NCBI GenBank assembly: GCA_964399625.1
Contig: CAYNSB010000027.1
Location: 1 to 54,245, forward strand
Direction: 5' to 3'
From: CAYNSB01 sp964399625
GTDB lineage: Bacteria; Planctomycetota; Phycisphaerae; Phycisphaerales; UBA1924
DNA: 54,245 bases
Notes under the pieces: model-generated
What the model was told of the DNA's origin: nothing
Database searches by the model: none
What the model saw: the letters and a program-made list of their open reading frames with translations, nothing else
Translations under genes and position numbers: made by a program
Shown: positions 34,192-42,259 of the stretch, in pieces
How the letters are laid out: each line of letters opens with the position of its first letter
How positions within the stretch are numbered: the first letter of the stretch is position 1

Positions 34192-34226
34192 AACGAGGCG
34201 GAGCCGATGGGCCCCGCCTCGCGGTT
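34192..34226 (-). repeat. 35-bp hairpin repeat, copy 1 (3' flank of a protease gene)
   Basis: This 35-base sequence is identical to 39846-39880. It contains an interrupted stem (CGAGGCGG, 34194-34201, pairing with CCGCCTCG, 34214-34221, plus an inner GCC/GGC) and lies 26 bases after the stop of a matrixin-like gene. The tail here (TTCGCTTTGC on the minus strand) is less T-rich than at the second copy. A terminator role is likely. Confidence 0.7.
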
Positions 34227-34251
34227 CATGAGCGGATCAGATCGAGCAGGC

Positions 34252-36336
34252 TTACGGGCAGCCCGCGCGGAACGCCGTGAGGTAGCACGCGAAGTCCGCC
34301 GCCGTCAGGCTCGGCGTGCCCGTGCTGCCGTCGCAGTTGGCGTAGGCATCGCCCGCGCGGAACTTGGCGAGGAAGCACGCGAAGTCCGCCGCGCTGAGCA
34401 AGGGCGTGCCCGTGCTGCCGTCGCAGTTGGCGTAGCACGCGGTGGACGTGAACGCCACGGTGGCGCCGTTGGACGTCTGCACGCCGCACGGCCCGGTGAC
34501 GTCGCACGTGTACACGCCCTCATCCCCCGAGAACGCGTTGAAGGAGTAGGTCGGCCCGGTGGCGATGAAGATGGGGAATCCGTCCTGCTTCCACTGCCAT
34601 GCCGTGCCCACGGGCGTGGTCGCGACGGTGAGGGTGACGAGCCCGCCATCGGGCACGGTCTGGTTCGCGGGCTGCTGCGTGAACACGAGGTCGGAGAACG
34701 CGACGTTGACGGGGTTGCTGGGCGTGGAGCCGTTCACGTTCGTCGCGACGCAGTCGTACACGCCGGCATCGCTGAGCGCCGAGGGCGTGATCGTGAGCGT
34801 GCCCGTCGTGACGCCCGAGACGCTGCCGCCGTTGGAGAGCGGCACGCCGCCCTTCCTCCACTGGAGCGTGGGCGCCGGGAGCCCGTGCGCCGCGGCGGTG
34901 AACGTGATCGTCCCACCCGAGCAGTACTGCGACGCCTGCTGGGGCTGGGTCGTGAACTCCGGCACCGTCTGCGTCGCCGTCGCGGATACGGCAAGCGTGT
35001 AGAGCTGGGTGGTGGGGACGCTCGCGGCGTTGATGCGGATGTAGTACACGCCGGCGGTGTTCAGGATCAGATCAACGATCGACTCGGGCGATCCCGCGCC
35101 CGTCGCGTTGGCACTGGCCACGACGGTCGTGCCGTTGCTCGCGAAGACGGTGATCGCCAGATCGGCCGCGGTCAGCCCGTTGGTGCTGCCGGTGCCCGGG
35201 CACGAGCCATCGCCCGCCTGCGCCGCGTTCTGGTAGGGCGAGCCCTTGGGCGTCGCGGTGACGCTGAGCGCCACGGCGCCGGTCGTCGTGATCTTGTAAT
35301 AGTCGGACGTGAGCGTCTGATCGAGCGAGATGACCGCGGAGTTCACGTCCGAGGTGCCCGCGACGGGCGGCGGCGTCACGCCCAGCGGCCCGATCACCGT
35401 GCCCGCCGAGACGGACCCCAGGTCCTTCGCGAGGGCGACGGTGTTGGTCGCGGCGTTGATGTCGCCATAGAGGCGGTGGATGGCGCGGATGTCGTCCTGC
35501 GTGGGCCCGTCGATCGCCGTATTGATGAACGGGGCCATGAGGATGTTCGAGTCGTTGGAGCAGGAGTGGAGCAGGCCCGTGCCGTGCCCGTGCTCGTGCA
35601 TCACGGTGTCGCGCAGGAAGCGGTTGCTGTTGGCCGTGCCGGCGAAGTTGCCCAGGTCCTGCGAGTCCAGCACCATGTCGCCGTTGGAGGGGAACTGGTT
35701 GTACGCGAGCACGTTGCTCCCGCCGTCGATCGGGTGGGCGCTGATGCGCACATCGCCGCGCGCGCCCGCGGCGCCCGCGGTGCCCCACGCGGCGCCGTCG
35801 TCCCAGTCCGTGCCTCCCACGGTGATGCGCGTGTACGTGTTGCCGCTCAACTGGGCCCAGCGAGCGAAGCACTGCGTGAAGCGGTTCGTCCACGTCGCGC
35901 GCCCGCCCTGCGAGGCGAAGCCCGAGTCGAACGACGCGAACAGCGTGCTGTTGGAGGTCGGCTCGCCCGTGCCGCCGGGGATGCTCAGACCATCGGGCGC
36001 GAAGCTCCAGCGGATGTTGACGGGCGTGCCCACCGAGCCCGCCCAGCGGGTCGTGGTGAAATAGTCGACCGGTCCGAAGACGGCGTCGTTCCGCGCCTTG
36101 ACGATCGCCTCGACCGCCGCGATGTACCGGGGGTCCGTGCCCGGGGCGAAGCACACGATCACCGGGGCGATGCGCATCTCGTTGCTGTCGTCGTCGGCGT
36201 TGGGGAGCATCGGGATCCGCTGCACGCCCAGCACATCCGCGCCGGAGCGGTCGTCGTTGACAAATTGCCCCTGGGCCGTGCCGCACAACGCCGCCAGCAT
36301 CGCCGCCGAAACGCCCGCCGAGATCGCGCTCTTCAT
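34252..36336 (-). CDS. Secreted matrixin-like zinc metalloprotease with Ig-like domains and dockerin (paralogue 1)
   Basis: A 694-residue exported protease. After a signal peptide (cleavage near GTAQG) the catalytic domain (about 55-290) carries the metzincin zinc site HEHGHGTGLLH (247-257; His247, His251, His257, catalytic Glu248) and a Met-turn candidate at Met267 (NILMAP), then QDDIRAIHRLYG, the usual end of matrixin domains. A beta domain (about 320-465) of pre-peptidase C-terminal type follows (YYKITTTGAVALSVTATPKG region). Then come two Ig-like domains (LQWRKGGVP and WQWKQDG) and the six-Cys dockerin. No cysteine-switch propeptide is obvious. The start ATG at 36334-36336 follows GGGAG. 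It degrades an unknown extracellular protein. Confidence 0.88.
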   Translation of the reverse strand: MKSAISAGVSAAMLAALCGTAQGQFVNDDRSGADVLGVQRIPMLPNADDDSNEMRIAPVIVCFAPGTDPRYIAAVEAIVKARNDAVFGPVDYFTTTRWAGSVGTPVNIRWSFAPDGLSIPGGTGEPTSNSTLFASFDSGFASQGGRATWTNRFTQCFARWAQLSGNTYTRITVGGTDWDDGAAWGTAGAAGARGDVRISAHPIDGGSNVLAYNQFPSNGDMVLDSQDLGNFAGTANSNRFLRDTVMHEHGHGTGLLHSCSNDSNILMAPFINTAIDGPTQDDIRAIHRLYGDINAATNTVALAKDLGSVSAGTVIGPLGVTPPPVAGTSDVNSAVISLDQTLTSDYYKITTTGAVALSVTATPKGSPYQNAAQAGDGSCPGTGSTNGLTAADLAITVFASNGTTVVASANATGAGSPESIVDLILNTAGVYYIRINAASVPTTQLYTLAVSATATQTVPEFTTQPQQASQYCSGGTITFTAAAHGLPAPTLQWRKGGVPLSNGGSVSGVTTGTLTITPSALSDAGVYDCVATNVNGSTPSNPVNVAFSDLVFTQQPANQTVPDGGLVTLTVATTPVGTAWQWKQDGFPIFIATGPTYSFNAFSGDEGVYTCDVTGPCGVQTSNGATVAFTSTACYANCDGSTGTPLLSAADFACFLAKFRAGDAYANCDGSTGTPSLTAADFACYLTAFRAGCP

Positions 36337-36525
36337 GTCCTGCTCCCGATGTGGTGCCCATCCGGCCCGCGAGAGTTCGCGGGGCCGCTCACTCCGACGC
36401 ACAGAACCGATTCATACGCACCGCAAGATGCGCGGATGCTCCGCGTCGGTCAGGATCGCGGGCGTTCGCTGGTCCCGCCGAGCCACCCAGTAGGCAAGGC
36501 ATCCGCGGTTATCGGTACTGGGCTG

Positions 36526-37779
36526 CTACGGACACCCCGCCCGGAACTTGCCCAGGAAGCACACGAAGTCCGCGGCGGTGAGCGCCGGCGAGCCCGTGCT
36601 CCCGTCGCAGTTCGCGTACGCGTCGCCCGCGCGGAACTTGGCGAGGAAGCACACGAAATCTCCGGTGCTGAGCACGGGTGTCGCTGCGCTACCGTCGCAA
36701 TCAGCGTAACACGTGGGGACATTCAGGCCCGTGACGAGGAAGCCGCGCGTGAGCAGATTGGGCGGATCGCCGAGGTAGATCCCATTGCCCACGATTGCAG
36801 TGCCGTCGGGCGAGATGGCTAAAGCTTCATACAGGTACCAATCCGAGAGTTCGACGCCGAGTGAGGGCAAGTAGGTGTTGAGGTCAACGATGCCCAGCGC
36901 CTCCGTCCACAGCATGGCGCGTGCGCCCTGGGGCGCGGGCGAGATCGTGCCGACGATGATGGCGCCATTCGCGCTGATCGCGTTTCCCGATGCGCCGATC
37001 GATCCCGGGGGCGTACCCAGATCCTCGACTCCGCGCGACGCGCTCCAGCGGATCAGATGCTTCTCGCCCGATACGAAGCACGACCCTGTCGCGGCGCGTC
37101 CATCGGCGCTGATGGCGTTGCATTCCGAATAGGTGCCTTGGGACGGAATTCCCAAGTCCACTATCCCGGAGTTGGCCTGCCAGCGATATGCGACACTGCC
37201 GCTGGAACCGACTACGACGCCACCATCCGCGCTCACGCCTGACGCAGAAGACGAGTAACTTCCCGGGAGTACGCCAAGGTCCTGTGGGCCCCCGGAAACG
37301 GACCAGCGATACGAGCGTGAGCCCAAGGCCGACGAGTACCCACCGACAACGACAGTCCCATCGGCGTCTACGGCGTTCGCTAGAGACCACGTCGCGCCGA
37401 GCAGCTGATTGAGATCTTGAACTCCGGTGAGTTCGGTCCACCGGAATGCATGCGGGGTCGTCACTTGCCCAGCAAACCCGACCACGGTTGTGCCGTCGGC
37501 GCTGATGGCGGTTCCGTACGAATCCTCATTAGGTAGCGTGCCCAGGTCCAGCATCCCCGTCTCGCGGGTCCAGCGAAACGCGCGTGCTTGTCCAGACGTG
37601 AAGTGCCCACATACGGCTAAGCCGTTCGAACTTACCGCGTGCGCGTAAGAGGCCGATCCCCCGGGCGGAACGCCAATGTTCGTGATTGAGGGCTGGGCGA
37701 ACGCCGCGACCGCAAGCATGGCAGCCCCAGCGCCGCATGGGAGGTGCAAAATGAGCGAATGGGAGCGCGCAAATGCCAT
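36526..37779 (-). CDS. Secreted HAF-repeat protein with C-terminal GC-type dockerin
   Basis: A 417-residue exported protein with a signal peptide (cleavage near AAFAQ) and about seven copies of a roughly 45-residue repeat with the pattern AFRW....G..DLG.LPG...S.A..ISADG..VVG. I recognise this as the extracellular HAF-family repeat, expected to fold as a beta-propeller. It ends in a six-Cys double dockerin; the first loop reads CYADCDGS, with Asp where most copies have Asn. The start is ATG 37777-37779, 7 bases after GGAGG; the ATG at 37785 would sit too close to that site. The 3' end is very similar in DNA to that of the cytochrome gene upstream. Confidence 0.83.
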   Translation of the reverse strand: MAFARSHSLILHLPCGAGAAMLAVAAFAQPSITNIGVPPGGSASYAHAVSSNGLAVCGHFTSGQARAFRWTRETGMLDLGTLPNEDSYGTAISADGTTVVGFAGQVTTPHAFRWTELTGVQDLNQLLGATWSLANAVDADGTVVVGGYSSALGSRSYRWSVSGGPQDLGVLPGSYSSSASGVSADGGVVVGSSGSVAYRWQANSGIVDLGIPSQGTYSECNAISADGRAATGSCFVSGEKHLIRWSASRGVEDLGTPPGSIGASGNAISANGAIIVGTISPAPQGARAMLWTEALGIVDLNTYLPSLGVELSDWYLYEALAISPDGTAIVGNGIYLGDPPNLLTRGFLVTGLNVPTCYADCDGSAATPVLSTGDFVCFLAKFRAGDAYANCDGSTGSPALTAADFVCFLGKFRAGCP

Positions 37780-37847
37780 TGGCATTCCTCCTTCCGCTTG
37801 CCCAACACACATGGTAGTCCCGTTCCTCCAACGTCGAATCCGTGGGT

Positions 37848-39731
37848 TCACGGACACCCCGCCCGGAACTTGCCCAGGAAGCACACGAAGTCCCCGGCGG
37901 TGAGCGCCGGCGAGCCCGTGCTCCCGTCGCAGTTTGCGTACGCATCGCCCGCGCGGAACTTGCCGAGGAAGCAGATGAAGTCCGACGCGCTGAGCACCGG
38001 TGCCGCCGTGCTCCCGTCGCAGTTCGCGTAGCACAGGTTCGTCGGGATCGCGATCGTCGCCTGCTTCATGAGCGTCGGCGTGGCGCGCCCGAACGTCGAC
38101 CACGCGTTGTACGCCGTGGTGCCCGCGGCGTTGGTGGTGTTCGCGTCGCGCAGGAACTCGGCGTACTCCTTGGAGACGAGCTGGTAGTACAGCGACACCT
38201 TTGCGCTCACCGCGCCCGCGGGCGCGACGAACGTCGAGTCGTCCCAGTTCTGCCCGTCGGCGTAGGTGTAGTTCTTGGGCTCGGCCTGCACGGCCGCGAA
38301 CGCCGCGTTCGTGAACCCGAGCGGCGGGATGCGATTGTCCTGGACCCAGACGTTGTTGAGCGCGAAGTGGAAGCCCTCGCCCGCGGGCACGCCCGAGGCG
38401 GCGCTCACGGCCGCGTCGATGCCCAGGCGCGCCTGGTACACCTTCGTGTCGCTCGCGGTCAGCGCGCCCGTGGTGCTGTTGTACGCGCCGCGCTCGGCGA
38501 TCACGGCGTTGCTCGCGTCGAGGAACTGCACGTTGAGCCAGATCCGCCGTCCCTCGGGATAGCCCGTGGGCAGCTTGTGCCCCGTCCAGTTCGTGACGCG
38601 CGCCTTCACGAGCGGGCCCGCGCCGCCGGGGCCCACGCTCAGGCTCAGGTCCGCGGCGTTCTGGAGCATCGTCGTCGCGCGGGCGCTCGAGTCGCTCACC
38701 GTCGCGGCCGAGAGCAGCGTCTCGTTGTCCGGGTACAGCGAGCGGATCGCGCTGAGGACCCAGGTGTTGCCGCCGTTGAAGTGGTGCTGGGGAAGGTCCG
38801 CGCGGACGGGCCCGGAGTTGGCGGCCTTGCCCGAGGTCTGCGGCATGTGGCAGTCCTGGCAGGTGCTCACCGCGGTGAGCGTGCCGCCGAAGCGCCCGCC
38901 CACGTTCACCGGCGCGATCGCGAAGGAGCTGTTCGCCCACTCGCCGAAGGTGCGCTCGATGGGGAACATGTCGCTCTTCTGCCCCGTGGGGTGCGGAGCG
39001 TCGAGCGGCGTGAGCGCGTACGTGCCGTCGGGCTGGCGCATGTAGAGCGGGTTCGAGACGTCGTGGCACGTGGCGCAGAGGTTCGATGTCGTGTGGAACG
39101 GGGACTGCGCCCACGCGTGGAACGCGAACGAAGGCGAGAGCGCCAGCGGCCCGCGGCGCACGTCGTTGGGATCGAGCACGAAGTCGGCCGAGTGCGGCTG
39201 GGGCGGGATCGACTGCAGCGCGGCGAGGATGCCCTGGTCCGCCGCAGGAGAGACGCCCGCCTTGTACACGGGGTCCACCATGCGATGGCAGAAGTTGCAC
39301 GAGACGCCCTGCTTGTCAGTGCCGGTGAGCTGCGCGCCCGTTGGATCGGCGCTGTGCCCGCTCACCCAGCCCCCGGGCGAGTGGCAGCGGATGCAGAACT
39401 CGCCGGCGAACCCGGCGTCCTGGTTGGCCACGGCGAGCTGCGCGAAGAAGAACGGATCGCGGGCCGCCTGCCCCATCATGCTCGCGGCCCAGGGGCGCGC
39501 GGGCTCCTTCACCTGGTCGTAGCCCGCGTGGCAGGTGTAGCAGTCGGTCGCATCGACGATGGGATCGACGAGCGTGTTGGGCTGGGTGCCCGCGAAGAAG
39601 AAGTCGCGGGCGGATGTTGAGATCGTGCCCATGGCGACGGACACGCCGATGGCGCCGCCGGCGAGCGCGACAATCCACAGAGCCTCGCGCCGACCTCGGC
39701 GCGAGCGCCCCCCGTGCTGGTTGTTCCGCAT
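37848..39731 (-). CDS. Five-haem cytochrome c with C-terminal GC-type dockerin
   Basis: A 627-residue extracytoplasmic protein with five CXXCH haem c-binding motifs at residues 64-68 (CYTCH), 113-117 (CIRCH), 145-149 (CNFCH), 219-223 (CATCH) and 291-295 (CQDCH). Further histidines (for example HSADF, FHAWAQ, QHHFNGG) may be distal ligands. An N-terminal segment (about 17-36) can be a signal peptide or an uncleaved anchor. A beta-rich domain (about 340-560) includes VTNWTGHKLPTGYPEGRR, typical of large multihaem cytochromes in planctomycetes. The last ~60 residues are the dockerin. The start ATG at 39729-39731 follows GGAGG. A role in electron transfer at or beyond the outer membrane is inferred; no maturation genes are nearby. 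Confidence 0.88.
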   Translation of the reverse strand: MRNNQHGGRSRRGRREALWIVALAGGAIGVSVAMGTISTSARDFFFAGTQPNTLVDPIVDATDCYTCHAGYDQVKEPARPWAASMMGQAARDPFFFAQLAVANQDAGFAGEFCIRCHSPGGWVSGHSADPTGAQLTGTDKQGVSCNFCHRMVDPVYKAGVSPAADQGILAALQSIPPQPHSADFVLDPNDVRRGPLALSPSFAFHAWAQSPFHTTSNLCATCHDVSNPLYMRQPDGTYALTPLDAPHPTGQKSDMFPIERTFGEWANSSFAIAPVNVGGRFGGTLTAVSTCQDCHMPQTSGKAANSGPVRADLPQHHFNGGNTWVLSAIRSLYPDNETLLSAATVSDSSARATTMLQNAADLSLSVGPGGAGPLVKARVTNWTGHKLPTGYPEGRRIWLNVQFLDASNAVIAERGAYNSTTGALTASDTKVYQARLGIDAAVSAASGVPAGEGFHFALNNVWVQDNRIPPLGFTNAAFAAVQAEPKNYTYADGQNWDDSTFVAPAGAVSAKVSLYYQLVSKEYAEFLRDANTTNAAGTTAYNAWSTFGRATPTLMKQATIAIPTNLCYANCDGSTAAPVLSASDFICFLGKFRAGDAYANCDGSTGSPALTAGDFVCFLGKFRAGCP

Positions 39732-39831
39732 CCCCGCCTCCTTCTCTTCGCCGACCCTGGTAACACGACAGTCTAGAGGTTCTGGGCTCGCCTGGAAAGA
39801 TCCGAGAACACTCCCCGCACCCCGGGGCAGC

Positions 39832-39880
39832 CCAATCAAAAAAGAAACGAGGCGGAGCCGATGGGCCCCGCCTCGCGGTT
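39832..39880 (-). terminator. Intrinsic terminator with the 35-bp hairpin repeat, copy 2
   Basis: The 35-base hairpin repeat (39846-39880) is identical to that at 34192-34226. Here the minus-strand tail is TTTCTTTTTTGATTGG, a strong U-run. It lies 22 bases after the stop of the second matrixin-like gene. Confidence 0.85.
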
Positions 39881-39902
39881 GGTGATCTCGATCCGGATCG
39901 CT

Positions 39903-42002
39903 TTATGGGCAGCCCGCGCGGAAGGCCGTGAGGTAGCACGCGAAGTCCGCCGCCGTCAGGCTCGGCGTGCCCGTGCTCCCGTCGCAGTTGGCGTAGGCGT
40001 CGCCCGCGCGGAACTTGGCGAGGAAGCACGCGAAGTCCGCCGCGGACAGGAGCGGCGTGCCCGTGCTGCCATCGCAGTTGGCGTAGCAGGCGGCCGTGGT
40101 GAACGCGAGCGTTCCGCCGTTGGAGGTCTCCACGCCGCAGGGGCCCGTCACATCGCACGTGTACACGCCCTCATCGCCCGCGAAGGCGTTGAAGGAGTAC
40201 GTGGGACCCGTGGCGATGAAGATCGGGATGCCGTTCTGCTTCCACTGCCATGCCGTGCCGGCGGGCGTCGTCGCGACGGTGAACGTCACGAGCGAGCCCT
40301 CGGGGACGGTCTGATTGGCGGGCTGAGTGTTGAAGACGAGGTTGGAGAAGCCGACGGTCACGGAGTTGCTGGGCACCACGCCGTTGACGTTGGTCGCGAC
40401 GCAGTCGTACGTGCCGGCATCACCCAGCGCCGAGGGCGTGATGGTGAGCGTGCTCGTGGTCACGCCCGAGACGGTGCCGCCGTTGGAGAGCGGCACGCCG
40501 CCCTTGCGCCACTGGAGCGTCGGAGCGGGGATGCCCGTCGCGACGACGTTGAACGAGATGGTGCCGCCGACGCAGTACTGCGACGCGAGCTGGGGCTGGG
40601 TCGTGAACTGCGGCGCCGTCTGGGTCGCGGTCGCCGAGAGGCTGAGCTGGTACGCCTGAACCGCGGTCTGCCCGGTGGCGGTGATGCGGATGTAGTAGAT
40701 TCCCGCGTTGGAGAGGATGGCGTTGGAGAGCGTCTCGGCGACGCCCGCGGCCGATGCGTTGGAGGTCGCGATGACCGTCGTCCCGTCGCTGGCGAGCACG
40801 GAGACGATGAGGTTCGCCGCCGCCAGCGCGTTGGTCGAGCCCGTGGTGGGGCAGGACCCGTCGCCGGCCTGCCCGGCGTTCTGGTACGTCGAGCCCTTGG
40901 GTGTGGCGGTGACGGTCAACGCGAGCGGCGCGGTCGCGTTGATCTTAAACAGGTCGGTCGTGATGCTGGTGTCCAGCGAGAACACGGCCGAGTTTGCGTC
41001 CGCGGTGCCGGTGGTCGGCGCGGGCGTGACGCCCAGCGGTCCCAGGTTCGTGCCGGCGCTCACGCTGCCCAGGTCCTTCGCCAGGGCCGTCGTGTTGGTC
41101 GCGCCGTTCACATCGCCGTAGAGGCTCTGGGCGCTGCGGATGTCGTCCTGCTGCGGGCCGTCGTACGGCGGGCTGCTGCTGGTGGACGGGTACATCAGGA
41201 TGTTCGCGTTGTTGGAGCAGGAGTGCAGCAGCCCCAGCCCGTGCCCGTGCTCGTGCATGATCACGTTGCGGAGCGCGCGGTTGCTGTTGGCCGACGTCGC
41301 GAAGAAGCCCGCGGCGTCGTTCGCGTCCATGACCTGGTCGCCCGTGAGCGGGAAGTAGTTGTACGCGAGGATGCCGCTGGCGCCGTCGATCGGGTGCGAC
41401 GCGATGCGCACGTCACCGCGCAACCCCGCCGCGCCGCCCGTGCCCCACGCCGCGCCGTCGTCCCAGTCACCGGTGACGATGATGCGCGTGTACGTGTTGC
41501 CGTTGAGCTGCGCCCAGCGACCAAAGGACTGCACGTAGCGGTTGATCCACGTCGCGCGTCCGCCCTGGGAGGCGTACGCCGAGTCGAAGCTGGCGAACAG
41601 CGTGCTGTTGGACACGGGCTCGCCCGCGCCGCTCGAGATGCTCAGACCATCCGGCACGAAGCTCCAGCGGATATTCACCGGCGTGCCGAACGAACCGCTC
41701 CAGCGCGTCGTGGTGAAGTAGTCGATGGGCCCGAACAGCGCGTCGTTCTTCGCCTTCACGAGCGACTCGACCGCCGCCACGTACCGCGGGTCCGTGCCCT
41801 CGGCGAAGCACACGATCACCGGGGCCACGCGAAGCTCGTTGCTGTCCTCGTCCGCGTTGGGGATCATCGGGATGCGGGGCGCCTCGCCCAGATCGCCACC
41901 CAGACCCGCCTGCCGCGGGAGCGTCTGGCCCTGGGCGGTGCCACAGAGCGAGACCAGAAGCGCCGCCGAAATGCCAAGACCCGTCGCCTGACCGATTTTC
42001 AT
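39903..42002 (-). CDS. Secreted matrixin-like zinc metalloprotease with Ig-like domains and dockerin (paralogue 2)
   Basis: A 699-residue paralogue of the protein at 34252, similar over its whole length and identical in many stretches, including the dockerin and Ig-like regions. The signal peptide ends near GTAQGQ. The zinc site is HEHGHGLGLLH at 250-260 (His250, Glu251, His254, His260), the Met-turn candidate is Met270 (NILMYP) and the catalytic domain ends with QQDDIRSAQSLYG. Pre-peptidase-like beta domain, two Ig-like domains and the six-Cys dockerin follow in the same order. The start ATG at 42000-42002 follows GGAG by 9 bases. The gene ends at the same hairpin as paralogue 1. The mature N-terminus (PRQAGLGGDLGEA) differs from paralogue 1, so the proregion has diverged most. 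Confidence 0.88.
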   Translation of the reverse strand: MKIGQATGLGISAALLVSLCGTAQGQTLPRQAGLGGDLGEAPRIPMIPNADEDSNELRVAPVIVCFAEGTDPRYVAAVESLVKAKNDALFGPIDYFTTTRWSGSFGTPVNIRWSFVPDGLSISSGAGEPVSNSTLFASFDSAYASQGGRATWINRYVQSFGRWAQLNGNTYTRIIVTGDWDDGAAWGTGGAAGLRGDVRIASHPIDGASGILAYNYFPLTGDQVMDANDAAGFFATSANSNRALRNVIMHEHGHGLGLLHSCSNNANILMYPSTSSSPPYDGPQQDDIRSAQSLYGDVNGATNTTALAKDLGSVSAGTNLGPLGVTPAPTTGTADANSAVFSLDTSITTDLFKINATAPLALTVTATPKGSTYQNAGQAGDGSCPTTGSTNALAAANLIVSVLASDGTTVIATSNASAAGVAETLSNAILSNAGIYYIRITATGQTAVQAYQLSLSATATQTAPQFTTQPQLASQYCVGGTISFNVVATGIPAPTLQWRKGGVPLSNGGTVSGVTTSTLTITPSALGDAGTYDCVATNVNGVVPSNSVTVGFSNLVFNTQPANQTVPEGSLVTFTVATTPAGTAWQWKQNGIPIFIATGPTYSFNAFAGDEGVYTCDVTGPCGVETSNGGTLAFTTAACYANCDGSTGTPLLSAADFACFLAKFRAGDAYANCDGSTGTPSLTAADFACYLTAFRAGCP

Positions 42003-42259
42003 TGATATTGCTCCACCGAAGGTGCGCGACACTGACACGATGACCGGGGCTCGCCGAGACCGGCGACGCCAGACCACCCGGGCATCAAGAGAAACTCGGT
42101 ACGCAGGCGAGTATGAGCCGGGTTCCGAACGCCGTCCACTTGCCAGTGAGATTGATGACGAGCAGGGCTGGAGTATCCGGACCTTGGTCCGTCGCAATCG
42201 ATCGCCCGCGTCGCCGTCTTTCGTTATAGGACCACAAAGGTCCTTCCGCACGTCTCCGG

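Noticed and set aside
36526..39300. A 924-codon frame joining the HAF-repeat protein to sequence within the cytochrome gene
   Set aside because: Its upstream part is a shadow of the cytochrome gene. The HAF protein has its own signal peptide and GGAGG-preceded ATG at 37779.
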